This document shows positions 36,392 to 44,652 of a stretch of 64,000 bases of DNA, piece after piece. This stretch comes from Aliivibrio sp. EL58. Lineage in GTDB: Bacteria; Pseudomonadota; Gammaproteobacteria; Enterobacterales; Vibrionaceae. The stretch covers positions 222,951-286,950 of the forward strand of contig NZ_OMPC01000008.1 of assembly GCF_900312675.1 (NCBI RefSeq), in the 5' to 3' direction. Below the pieces are notes generated by a model. That model saw only the letters and a program-made list of their open reading frames with translations, had not been told where the DNA came from and made no database searches. The translations under genes and the position numbers were made by a program. How positions within the stretch are numbered: the first letter of the stretch is position 1; the number at the start of each line of letters is the position of its first letter.

Positions 36392-37459
36392 TTATTTATG
36401 GTAAGGCTTAGATAAATCATGAACCGCTTCCACAAATACACCTGCATTTTCTGGCGGAACGTCTAAGTGAATACCATGACCTAAGTTAAATACGTGGCCT
36501 GTTCCTTCATTACCAAAACCTTCTAGAATAGTACCCACTTCTTGGCGAATACGTTCAGGTTGTGCGTAAAGGATTGATGGGTCCATATTACCTTGTAGAG
36601 CCACTTTATCACCAATGCGAGCTTTCGCATCTGCAATATTGATTGTCCAATCAAGGCCTACGGCATCACAGCCTGTTGCTGCAATTGACTCTAACCACAT
36701 ACCACCATTCTTTGTGAATAGCGTTACTGGTACACGACGACCTTCATTTTCACGAATTAAGCCATCAACGATCTTATGCATGTACTGCAAAGAGAATTCG
36801 TTGTAATCACGAGGCGTTAATACGCCACCCCATGTATCAAATACCATCACTGATTGTGCACCCGCTTTAATTTGCGCGTTTAGGTATTCAATAACTGTAT
36901 CAGCTAATTTATCTAGCAATAGGTGCAAAGTTGCAGGCTCTGCATACATCATTTTTTTGATCTTAGTGAATGCTTTTGAGCTTCCGCCTTCAACCATGTA
37001 TGTCGCTAGTGTCCAAGGACTACCAGAAAAACCAATCAGTGGCACTTCGCCTTTTAGATCTTTACGGATTTGACGCACTGCATTCATTACGTATTGCAGC
37101 TCACCTTCTGGATCTGGAAGGCCAATTTTAGTTACGTCAGCTTTACAAGTAATTGGGCGTTCAAACTTAGGGCCTTCGCCTGTTTCAAAGTACAGACCTA
37201 AACCCATCGCATCAGGAATAGTCAGAATATCTGAAAATAGAATCGCTGCATCTAGAGGAAAACGACGTAAAGGCTGAAGAGTCACTTCTGAAGCAAGCTC
37301 TGCATTTTTGCACAGAGACATGAAATCACCAGCTTCTGCTCGTGTCGCCTTGTACTCTGGAAGGTATCGACCTGCTTGGCGCATCATCCAAACTGGTGTG
37401 TAATCTACTGGTTGTTTTAATAACGCACGTAAATAGCGGTCATTTTTTAATTCTGTCAT
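36392..37459 (-). CDS. hemE: Uroporphyrinogen decarboxylase
   Basis: A 355-residue haem-pathway enzyme that decarboxylates uroporphyrinogen III to coproporphyrinogen III. N-terminus [30 protein letters not shown] contains the invariant Arg/Asp residues; the next signature is [29 protein letters not shown] near 146 and [13 protein letters not shown] near 328 also match. Full length. A 106-base gap separates it from nudC on the same strand. Confidence 0.98.
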   Translation of the reverse strand: MTELKNDRYLRALLKQPVDYTPVWMMRQAGRYLPEYKATRAEAGDFMSLCKNAELASEVTLQPLRRFPLDAAILFSDILTIPDAMGLGLYFETGEGPKFERPITCKADVTKIGLPDPEGELQYVMNAVRQIRKDLKGEVPLIGFSGSPWTLATYMVEGGSSKAFTKIKKMMYAEPATLHLLLDKLADTVIEYLNAQIKAGAQSVMVFDTWGGVLTPRDYNEFSLQYMHKIVDGLIRENEGRRVPVTLFTKNGGMWLESIAATGCDAVGLDWTINIADAKARIGDKVALQGNMDPSILYAQPERIRQEVGTILEGFGNEGTGHVFNLGHGIHLDVPPENAGVFVEAVHDLSKPYHK

Positions 37460-37565
37460 GATCTTTCCTTATATTAGCTCCCGCTATTGTAGCACTCAAT
37501 CTCTGGAACAAAAGCTTACCTTTGTTATCAAGATCATATTTACTTAATCTTCTACTAAATGCGAA

Positions 37566-38345
37566 TTATTCAATTCTTTGCTGGGCTTCTATTTCATCAA
37601 AGGTCGCCTCGATTAACGAACGAGCTATTGTGCCCTTTGGTGCTAACTCTGGCAGATTATCTTGAGGGTACCAATCCGCTTTTATTAACTCATTTTTATC
37701 TACTTTGATCTCACCAGAGTCATAATCAGCCATATAGCCCATCATTAAACTGGAAGGAAAGGCCCATGGCTGACTACCAAAATAGCGAATATTAGAGATG
37801 TTAATCCCCGTTTCTTCAAACACCTCACGCGCGACAGCCATCTCTAACGTTTCGCCAACCTCAACAAAACCAGCAAGAACAGTGAATAATCCACCTTTAT
37901 GTCGTTGGTGCTGTGCTAATAAAATGGTGTCATCTCGACGTACTGCAACAATAATTGAAGGAAAAATACGGGGGTAATGCAATTTTCTACATTCATTACA
38001 TTGCATGGCTATTTGGTTGAGGTTTAATTGCGTTCGGCCACCACATTGAGGGCAAAAGCGAAATTCACGAGCCATGAACCCATATTGAATCGCTTTACTT
38101 ATCATTAGAAATAACGGTTCTTTGATCTGTAGTAGGTCTCTCAAGCTAGTATATTCAACGGTTTGCTCTATGTGTTCATCATTGATCCACATCACAGGGA
38201 AACCGTCATAATCACCAATGCATACCGCTTGCTCAAAAGGTAAATTAAGTTCAATGGCACTCCCGCAAGGAAGGTTACTGCCCTCTAGCCAAATTGCTGA
38301 ATCATTTACGACACACCAGTACGCGTTTGTATGTTGGTTTAACAT
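37566..38345 (-). CDS. nudC: NADH pyrophosphatase (RNA NAD-decapping) NudC
   Basis: A 259-residue Nudix hydrolase starting at [10 protein letters not shown]. Longer upstream starts exist but enter a region that is not conserved, and E. coli NudC is 257 residues. The zinc ribbon CPQCGG-N-CNEC (about 94-115) is intact. The Nudix box [23 protein letters not shown] (about 160-182) carries all catalytic Glu. The SQPWAFPSS motif after the box is specific for NADH/NAD-RNA substrates. It removes NAD caps from RNA or hydrolyses NADH. It is divergent from rsd, with the start region inside a 160-base gap. Confidence 0.95.
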   Translation of the reverse strand: MLNQHTNAYWCVVNDSAIWLEGSNLPCGSAIELNLPFEQAVCIGDYDGFPVMWINDEHIEQTVEYTSLRDLLQIKEPLFLMISKAIQYGFMAREFRFCPQCGGRTQLNLNQIAMQCNECRKLHYPRIFPSIIVAVRRDDTILLAQHQRHKGGLFTVLAGFVEVGETLEMAVAREVFEETGINISNIRYFGSQPWAFPSSLMMGYMADYDSGEIKVDKNELIKADWYPQDNLPELAPKGTIARSLIEATFDEIEAQQRIE

Positions 38346-38411
38346 CTTTATCACAACCCTCTTGCAGCCATCAATATTTACTGGCAATCTTAAAGAACAT
38401 AGTAATGAGTG

Positions 38412-38460
38412 TATACCCAACCGATCTTCTCTGAAACTGTATTTTAATATGTTGGGTATA
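38412..38460. repeat. Inverted repeat in the nudC-rsd divergent region
   Basis: Ten-base perfect arms TATACCCAAC (38412-38421) and GTTGGGTATA (38451-38460) are separated by 29 bases. It sits between the divergent nudC and rsd starts, about 45 bases before rsd. Arms almost four helical turns apart can hold a looped dimer, or the repeat may be a mobile-element remnant. Confidence 0.5.
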
Positions 38461-38505
38461 GATATAAGACGTTGGTTTATTGCTTGCAACTACAAGGATA
38501 TCGTT

Positions 38506-38988
38506 ATGCTTACTAAACTAAATCAATTCCAAGAACAATGGGGTGGGAATAACGATGTTATTGACCACTGGCTCTCTACTAGACAAGATTTGTTGGTTGA
38601 ATACTGTAAATTAGCAGGGCTTCCTCCCTTTGAAAGTTCAGCAACCTCTCTGCCTTCTTTTTCTTCCATTCAATCATTTACTCAGCACCTGATTGATTAC
38701 ATTTCAGAAGGGCATTTTAAAATCTACAATATGGTCATGGCAAAGTGGGACGCAACAGGGTTCTCTCCAACAGAGGAAATGAGCCTCTCCTACGCAAACA
38801 TCACTAAAACGACGGATCCTATCCTTAATTTTACGGATAAATACGCCAAAGAAGATGAAGATCTTCTGCTAATTGATTTTGATAACGATTTTTCCACTCT
38901 CGGTGAGATTATTGAAGCAAGATTTGAATTAGAAGATGGGCTGATAGAGCAAATTTCAAGTAGCCTAGCACATCCTCCGGGGGCGTAA
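38506..38988 (+). CDS. rsd: Regulator of sigma D, Rsd
   Basis: A 160-residue anti-sigma-70 factor starting at MLTKLNQFQEQWGG behind AAGGATA. It matches E. coli Rsd in length and in the ESxxxL and DYISEGHFKIY core (about 64-75) and C-terminal ARFELEDGLI. Rsd binds region 4 of sigma-70 and helps other sigma factors. It is divergent from nudC, as in E. coli (rsd-nudC-hemE). The longer frame that starts upstream is a shadow of nudC. Confidence 0.92.
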   Translation: MLTKLNQFQEQWGGNNDVIDHWLSTRQDLLVEYCKLAGLPPFESSATSLPSFSSIQSFTQHLIDYISEGHFKIYNMVMAKWDATGFSPTEEMSLSYANITKTTDPILNFTDKYAKEDEDLLLIDFDNDFSTLGEIIEARFELEDGLIEQISSSLAHPPGA

Positions 38989-39068
38989 GCCTTAAAATAC
39001 GAGGATCTTTATTAAATGGCAGACCCAACTATACTTACTAATCAACAAACCGTTGAAAGGAATTCACT

Positions 39069-39716
39069 TTGTATAGTAAAGATGCCTTACGGCTATTGTT
39101 CATCACAAAAAATCAAAAACTAAGCACGTTAATTTCTGACATATTAATCGAAACGCTGCCAAGAGTAGTCATGAACTCAAGTCTTGACTACTCAATGCTG
39201 CCTACGATATCCAACTTATCTCTCGCGATTATAGATTATAAAACAACATCGCTCTTCGCCCCTGATGTTTACACACCAAAATCAACACCCTATCCTTGGT
39301 TAATCATCAACACTAACCAAAGCTTTGAACTTTCAGCTCAATTAATAGAACAAGGATATTGTGGTGAGATTTATCAAACACAGGTCATAGAGCAAATAAC
39401 CAAAGCCGTAAAATCCATCCTTTGTGGTGAGTTATGGTTTTCTCGCCATACACTATCAAAGGCCCTAAAAGAATCAGTAAAACCCGCATTTGAGAGCGCT
39501 TTTATCTGTCAAAAATATGCATGTCACTATGATTTAACTAAAAAAGAAATCCACATTTGTAAGTTACTAATTCAAAATAATACCAATGCCCAAATATCTG
39601 AACGATGCTTCATTAGTCAAAACACCGTTAAAACACATTTATCAAATATTTACCGTAAATTAAATGTTCACTCACGAAGAGAGGTTCTAACTCTGTTTCA
39701 AACCCTATCTCATTAA
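39069..39716 (+). CDS. CsgD/VpsT-like LuxR-family regulator
   Basis: A 215-residue protein with a receiver-like N-terminal domain (about 1-125) and a C-terminal LuxR helix-turn-helix (about 150-212, LTKKEIHICKLLIQN, then TVKTHLSNIYRKL). The WFSR sequence at 123-126 matches the W[FLM][TS]R c-di-GMP-binding motif of VpsT-type regulators. The start is TTG at 39069, 7 bases after AAAGGA. VpsT and CsgD control biofilm matrix genes. It directly precedes the pilus operon at 39844 on the same strand and is its likely regulator, which is an inference. Confidence 0.9.
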   Translation: MYSKDALRLLFITKNQKLSTLISDILIETLPRVVMNSSLDYSMLPTISNLSLAIIDYKTTSLFAPDVYTPKSTPYPWLIINTNQSFELSAQLIEQGYCGEIYQTQVIEQITKAVKSILCGELWFSRHTLSKALKESVKPAFESAFICQKYACHYDLTKKEIHICKLLIQNNTNAQISERCFISQNTVKTHLSNIYRKLNVHSRREVLTLFQTLSH

Positions 39717-39807
39717 ATCACCCATAAATCCCCCGATAAAGACAATAAATCTCACCCCTTGGTATGACGTGGAAAAAGCCGGCATTAACTAGACTTCTTT
39801 TGCGAAC

Positions 39808-39821
39808 ATGTGAATTCACAT
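39808..39821. promoter_or_regulatory. Perfect palindrome before the pilus operon
   Basis: ATGTGAATTCACAT is a 14-base perfect palindrome, 22 bases before the pilin ATG. The half-sites look like CRP half-sites but with a 2-base instead of 6-base spacer, so it is not a standard CRP site. It may be bound by the VpsT-like regulator or another factor. Confidence 0.45.
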
Positions 39822-39843
39822 ATGCATAGACGAGGGATTGAAT

Positions 39844-40437
39844 ATGAAAACAACATTATTAGCAGCAACCGTTGCTTTAATATTTTCGCCAGCATTAATG
39901 GCAGCCACTCTTTCAACAACAGAAGCTGAAACATTTACAGGCTCTAGTGATACTGTTGTTTTAGATATATCGGGGAACATTCCGGTTAAGTGCGTTATGA
40001 CATTTATGGACTTATCTGCAGCAAGTAATTTTACATCTTTAGATTTGTCAGTGGCGGGGGCTGGAAAAACACAAGTGGGTGAAGTACTCGTATGGTGTAA
40101 CGATGGACACGGTAGAGCCAATATCAATGTAACATCACTAAATGATGGTCAATTAATGAATGATGATGGCGGCAGTATCGATTACTTATTCCGTTTCCAT
40201 GAAAATAACAATAATACAGGGATTGTCAGTGATAAATTCTTCCCTATTGACGAACCTACCGATTTGGTTGAAAGCATTTGGACAAGCTCAAATGGATCGG
40301 CATTTGATCCAGCAGTCGTCGCGCTTTCACCTCAATCGAAAAAATTATACGTAAAACCTATTGGCTTAACCGGAATGGAAAGAGCTGGTGATTATAACGA
40401 TGTCATCACTTTAACAATTTCTCCAGTAAGTCTTTAA
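39844..40437 (+). CDS. Probable major pilin of a chaperone-usher fimbria
   Basis: A 197-residue secreted protein. A signal peptide (MKTTLLAATVALIFSPALMAA, cut near 20-21) precedes a mature domain with two cysteines (Cys50 and Cys85) that can form the pilin disulfide. The final strand AGDYNDVITLTISP resembles the C-terminal strand of alternate or archaic CU pilins. The gene is first in the pilus cluster, with a GAGGGA ribosome site 6 bases before ATG. A terminator-like hairpin follows and would give more pilin than chaperone and usher. No close named homologue is recognised. Sequence similarity to Csu- or CFA/I-type subunits is only at the level of the fold. Confidence 0.75.
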   Translation: MKTTLLAATVALIFSPALMAATLSTTEAETFTGSSDTVVLDISGNIPVKCVMTFMDLSAASNFTSLDLSVAGAGKTQVGEVLVWCNDGHGRANINVTSLNDGQLMNDDGGSIDYLFRFHENNNNTGIVSDKFFPIDEPTDLVESIWTSSNGSAFDPAVVALSPQSKKLYVKPIGLTGMERAGDYNDVITLTISPVSL

Positions 40438-40452
40438 ATAGTCACTATACTT

Positions 40453-40482
40453 AAAGCGAACCTGTTCAGGTTCGCTTTTCTT
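40453..40482 (+). terminator. Terminator/attenuator after the pilin gene
   Basis: A perfect 12-bp inverted repeat, AAAGCGAACCTG with its complement around a short loop, is followed by TTCTTTTG. Chaperone and usher genes continue on the same strand, so it is probably a partial terminator giving high pilin and low assembly-gene expression. Confidence 0.8.
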
Positions 40483-40499
40483 TTGAAAGGGACTTTACT

Positions 40500-41195
40500 A
40501 TGAAATATATTCTTTATTATCTGTTATTTTTCTTTTCTCTTAATGTTTCTGCCTTTCAAGTTGAACCCTTTGTTCAGGTTATGGAACCGGTAGGTCAAAA
40601 ATCCAATGCTGTTTTTAAAATAACAAATACTTCCGAAGAGTCATTACCAATAGAAACTGAACTATTAAAATCGATGTTAAATGACAACGATGTGGAACAA
40701 ACGACTGTTAGCGATGATTTTTTCATCATGCCTCCTCAAGCATTAATCAAACCCAATAGTTCTCAAATATTTCGGGTTCGTTATTTGGGCGATCCAAGTA
40801 TTACCTACACCTACCCTTACCGAGTAATATTCAAACAACTATCCCTCGATAAAGATGCCATCACAGGTTCTCATATTAAAGTGTTATTTAATTTTAGTGC
40901 CTTGATTTTAATCAGCCCAAAAGACGCTGAAGAAGAGTTAAAAGTCAGCATAACTCCGTCAGATAAAAACTATAAAATCACAATAGAAAATCAAGGGAAC
41001 AAGTTTATAGACCTTTCTCAAAAGAAATTAAAAATAATAGGAGAGAAGAAAACCTTAACGCTAAATTGGCAAGAATTTTCAGATCTGACTCAATTCCAAT
41101 TCATATTACCAAATAGAAATAAGTTTTTTTTCTTAACACCTTCAGCCATACCTTCTATTGGTAACTTTCAAAATATTGAATTCACATCAATGTAA
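40500..41195 (+). CDS. Periplasmic pilus chaperone (PapD-like)
   Basis: A 231-residue secreted protein: signal peptide to about residue 18 (cut near VSA-FQV) and two Ig-like domains. The first domain ends in FRVRYLGDP, with the G1-strand segment PPQALIKPNSSQIFRVRY. The conserved PYRVIFKQL region follows near 103-110. These are features of archaic or alternate fimbrial chaperones. It would cap pilin by donor-strand complementation. The stop is 2 bases before the usher start. The ribosome site AAAGGGA precedes the ATG. Confidence 0.9.
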   Translation: MKYILYYLLFFFSLNVSAFQVEPFVQVMEPVGQKSNAVFKITNTSEESLPIETELLKSMLNDNDVEQTTVSDDFFIMPPQALIKPNSSQIFRVRYLGDPSITYTYPYRVIFKQLSLDKDAITGSHIKVLFNFSALILISPKDAEEELKVSITPSDKNYKITIENQGNKFIDLSQKKLKIIGEKKTLTLNWQEFSDLTQFQFILPNRNKFFFLTPSAIPSIGNFQNIEFTSM

Positions 41196-41197
41196 CT

Positions 41198-43579
41198 ATG
41201 CTTCGAATATTGTGTCTTCTTTTGCTCATATCACACAATGTTACCGCTAATTGGATTATGGAATTTCCAATAGAAATGAATGAGCGTAATATTTCATCGA
41301 TTCAAGCAACGACAAACGGCATCACAATCATAGGGTTGGATACGTTAGAACTGAAATTGGCGCTGCATGGAATCGTCACCGATGATGTACTCGAAGACAT
41401 CCGCCGTAAAGAAGGAGATTCAACAACGCTACTGTCGTTAGGAAATTATGGTATTCAAATGACGTTTGATACCCAATCTCTAGTTTTAAGACTCTCTCTA
41501 TCTCCACAATTAATGGCGCTTTCCCGTCTCGATTTTAATAAAAACTATCAAGTTCCAAACTATACCATTCCTGCAAATTATACGTTTCAAAATGCATTCA
41601 ATCTTGTCTCTTCGTATAGCCCCGATAGCCATCAGCACTCAAACAGTTTAGAGCTTGTTGGTGCCCTAAATATAGGTGGGGTTTATGGTGCAAATCTTAT
41701 TTGGAATGGCTATGTCGATTGGGAAGATGATAATCAAACGACGACAGGCCGAGGTCCCATCCAACTTTATTTTGATAATCCAGATTCACCCTATCGCTTA
41801 ACTCTAGGCGAGGTTGATACCTCCTCTTCTAGTCAACTGTCCTCTTTAACCATTGCAGGTATTGAAGTATCAAGAGCAAGAAGCCAATTAAGACCTACAG
41901 AGCAAGTTACCTCATCACCAAATCAGGAATTTCAATTAACAGAAAGTGCAGATGTAACCATCACGGTTAACGGGCTCTTTATAACCAAGATTCGTTTAGC
42001 TCCAGGGCGTTATTCTCTTAATGACTTACCTGTATCCGCGGGTGCTAACGATGTCGTTCTGACACTTGAGTACTTATCAGGAAAGGAAGAAACCCTAACT
42101 TTTAGTAACTTCTTTTCTCATCAGATTTTAGCTAAAGGATTCGATGACTTTAATTTTTCTTTAGGGATAGCAACAGATTACTCTTCTACATTACAGGCAA
42201 CTTATACCGAAAATATTATTGCATCTGGTAATTATCTATATGGTTTAACTAACGAAGTAACAATCGGGTTAAATAGTACTTATCATCCTAATGGACAGAT
42301 CTTAGGTGGGAATATGACAGTTAATCATCCTATTGGAGTTATCACTATTCGCCCAAGTTTTGCGTATTCAGAAGGATCGATATCCTCAGTTGCAGCCATT
42401 GATTATTCGAATACTTTTTTTTCGACTCCAACCTATTCAGGAACTGATATTCGGTTCAATGTAGAGCATTTATCTAACTACTCGAGCTCACCTTGGGATG
42501 ATAATGAAGCGGTCACTGTAAATCGTTATAATATGAACATTAATCAATCTATCATGCAGCAATTAAGCTTTGATTTTATTGGTAATTATGATGACTACAA
42601 GGAAAGTGACAACTATCGTATCCAAGCAGCTTTAAATTGGTCAATTCATAATATTACGTTAAAGCTTGGATCGAGTTATGAATATATTGGCGAAAGCAAT
42701 TTTGATGAAACGCTTTATTTTGCCAATATTCGTTGGAGGGAATCGATTCCTAATACAGAATTTCAATCACTCATAACTTATGACAGTCGGTATGACTATA
42801 CTAGAGCTGAAGTAAGTAAAAATACAGATTCATATGTTGGCAGCACAGGAGGGCTAATTGCCTACAATCAATATGAAGACACCTCCAGCACAGAAGCAGA
42901 AGTCCGCCACATAGCCAATCGTTTTAGAGCATCTGCCTATTATTACCAGAACAATACTAATAAGACATCCAATGTCAGTACTAACCTATCTTCAACCTTG
43001 GCAATTGTTGATAATTCAGTTTCAATATCACCCCAACCTATTGCACCTATTGCGATAGTTTCTGTTCATCCGTCACTAAAAAGTGCTGTAAATATAAACC
43101 CCACCATTGAACGAAACATCGAAGCGATTGCAACACCTACATTGTCTTCACATATATCACTAGCACCCCATATGAAAAACCAGCTAATTACAGAGTCACC
43201 AATGGCCCCTCTTGGCTATAATTTAGGTTCTGGCTCTCATCAAATCACCCCAGGAAGCCTTACTGGTTATAAAATAATGGTGGGTTCTGACTATTCAAAA
43301 ACAATTATTGGCACTCTAAAGCACATTAATGGGGAGCCAGTTATATTACAAAGTGGTATTGCGAAGAAAAATGAGCACAGTGTTTCATTTTTTACAAATA
43401 GTCAGGGCCGATTTGTTCTTGAAGGTATGAGTTCAGGGAGATATTTATTAAGCATTACGACAATGAAAAATAGTGAAGGCGAATTACTCATTCCTGACAC
43501 CCCTGAGCTATTGCTTAATATAGGAGATGTGATGCTAAGGGCAAAAAACACTCCGACCCAACTTCGCAATAAGGAGTAA
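41198..43579 (+). CDS. Outer-membrane fimbrial usher
   Basis: A 793-residue usher, signal peptide about 1-17. A short N-terminal domain (about 18-130) leads to a beta-barrel rich in alternating hydrophobic and aromatic residues (about 140-640). A plug-like insertion lies in the first third (ADVTITVNGLFITKIRLAPG, about 249-268). C-terminal Ig-like domains end with a TxxxGRFVLEGMSSGRYLLSI segment (about 730-750), typical of ushers. Length and chaperone type point to an archaic or alternate clade. It would secrete and polymerise the pilin from 39844 with the chaperone at 40500. It is cotranscribed with both neighbours (2- and 3-base gaps). Confidence 0.9.
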   Translation: MLRILCLLLLISHNVTANWIMEFPIEMNERNISSIQATTNGITIIGLDTLELKLALHGIVTDDVLEDIRRKEGDSTTLLSLGNYGIQMTFDTQSLVLRLSLSPQLMALSRLDFNKNYQVPNYTIPANYTFQNAFNLVSSYSPDSHQHSNSLELVGALNIGGVYGANLIWNGYVDWEDDNQTTTGRGPIQLYFDNPDSPYRLTLGEVDTSSSSQLSSLTIAGIEVSRARSQLRPTEQVTSSPNQEFQLTESADVTITVNGLFITKIRLAPGRYSLNDLPVSAGANDVVLTLEYLSGKEETLTFSNFFSHQILAKGFDDFNFSLGIATDYSSTLQATYTENIIASGNYLYGLTNEVTIGLNSTYHPNGQILGGNMTVNHPIGVITIRPSFAYSEGSISSVAAIDYSNTFFSTPTYSGTDIRFNVEHLSNYSSSPWDDNEAVTVNRYNMNINQSIMQQLSFDFIGNYDDYKESDNYRIQAALNWSIHNITLKLGSSYEYIGESNFDETLYFANIRWRESIPNTEFQSLITYDSRYDYTRAEVSKNTDSYVGSTGGLIAYNQYEDTSSTEAEVRHIANRFRASAYYYQNNTNKTSNVSTNLSSTLAIVDNSVSISPQPIAPIAIVSVHPSLKSAVNINPTIERNIEAIATPTLSSHISLAPHMKNQLITESPMAPLGYNLGSGSHQITPGSLTGYKIMVGSDYSKTIIGTLKHINGEPVILQSGIAKKNEHSVSFFTNSQGRFVLEGMSSGRYLLSITTMKNSEGELLIPDTPELLLNIGDVMLRAKNTPTQLRNKE

Positions 43580-43582
43580 ATT

Positions 43583-44431
43583 ATGACGTATTTAAAAATC
43601 ATGATACTACTTGTTTGTTTACCACTTTATGCCGAAGCCCAATGCAATATAAAATGGTCCATTCAACAAAAAGTAGCTCAAAAATCATCCCTGCAGAAGA
43701 ATGAACACTACATACCTGTTCATATTTCCTTTCATCAGAGCTCTCTCTCTTGCGCTGATTATATTATTGTAAAAGTAACTCGCCCATTCGATTTCTCTCA
43801 CATAAATTATCAAGCATCCGATTCATTATTTAATAACTCGTTAAATCCTCTTAAGAAATTGCAGTCTCAACAGTACCTACTACCTATTAGTACAAAAAAT
43901 ACGACTCAATTGATGGTAAAGGTTCCTAGTCAATTATTATTATCACCAAAAACTTACCGACAGGATTTAGAAATACTCGTTATGGAAAGCAATAAAGAAA
44001 GGCCTGTTAAGCAGAAAAAATTAGACCTTCTTTACGTTGTTGAGCCTATCGCCACACTCAATATTCACTCAGGAATAAGCGGCAATATTTTATCGAAGCA
44101 TTCCCTAGATTTTGGAGAGATAAAAGAAGGAAAAAGTAGAGAAGTTCAACTAATTGCACAAAGTAATACTAAAACAAACCTACTCATAACATCACAAAAT
44201 GCAGGATTAACTCACACCCGATATAATTCGTCGAAAATTGAATACCAAATAAGAATCAAAGATAATAAATTTATTCCGACTCAACATGAAAAGAGTAAAA
44301 AACTCTATAGATTCACTCAATTTGGGAAAATAGCCATCCCGATTGAAATTCTAATTACTGATAAAGCAAAAATACATAGAGCCGGAAATTACACCGATCA
44401 ACTAACAATTAAACTTGAAGTAAAGCTATAA
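43583..44431 (+). CDS. Probable tip adhesin or minor pilin
   Basis: A 282-residue secreted protein: signal peptide cut near AEA-QC. Cys21 and Cys57 may pair. It appears to have an N-terminal domain (about 20-150) and a C-terminal pilin-like domain (about 160-282) ending in AGNYTDQLTIKLEVKL, a strand like those of CU pilin domains. The N-terminus shows no obvious donor strand, as expected for a tip subunit. It is last in the operon, 3 bases after the usher. The role as tip is inferred from order, size and domains; receptor unknown. Confidence 0.7.
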   Translation: MTYLKIMILLVCLPLYAEAQCNIKWSIQQKVAQKSSLQKNEHYIPVHISFHQSSLSCADYIIVKVTRPFDFSHINYQASDSLFNNSLNPLKKLQSQQYLLPISTKNTTQLMVKVPSQLLLSPKTYRQDLEILVMESNKERPVKQKKLDLLYVVEPIATLNIHSGISGNILSKHSLDFGEIKEGKSREVQLIAQSNTKTNLLITSQNAGLTHTRYNSSKIEYQIRIKDNKFIPTQHEKSKKLYRFTQFGKIAIPIEILITDKAKIHRAGNYTDQLTIKLEVKL

Positions 44432-44509
44432 AATCTGATTGGTTTCTGATGCGTATTTACGAAAAATAGGATTATCTTTGCTGTCTGAATTTGCTGGGCG
44501 CCATAGCTC

Positions 44510-44574
44510 TTGATTTAGCCACCGGTACAGCCTCAGCAAATAACAACAATAATGCGACTATAGCTCAGTATTAG
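44510..44574 (+). pseudogene. Possible decayed coding fragment after the pilus operon
   Basis: A short stretch in one frame reads as Leu/Ala/Asn-rich residues and ends with a stop at about 44574, but it has upstream stops and no ribosome site. It may be a degraded remnant of a secreted protein, or chance. No clear gene. Confidence 0.15.
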
Positions 44575-44598
44575 ATCACTAAAATTTTTAATTGTATA

Positions 44599-44630
44599 AA
44601 AAAAGCCCTGCATCTCTGCAGGGCTTTTTA
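44599..44630. terminator. Bidirectional terminator of rpoC and the pilus region
   Basis: The stem AAAAGCCCTGC pairs with GCAGGGCTTTTT around a 6-base loop, with A and T runs on either side. It lies 23 bases after the rpoC stop on the minus strand. Confidence 0.92.
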
Positions 44631-44652
44631 TTTAGCGATTATTAAATCTCAA

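Noticed and set aside
38218..38505. Long N-terminal extension of rsd
   Set aside because: The upstream part of this frame is antisense to nudC. The ribosome site and the E. coli homology place the start at 38506.
39808..39821. CRP site in front of the pilus operon
   Set aside because: The TGTGA and TCACA halves are separated by 2 bases instead of the required 6.
44432..44598. Additional gene after the pilus operon
   Set aside because: Frames are interrupted by stops and lack ribosome sites. Only a decayed fragment can be suggested.
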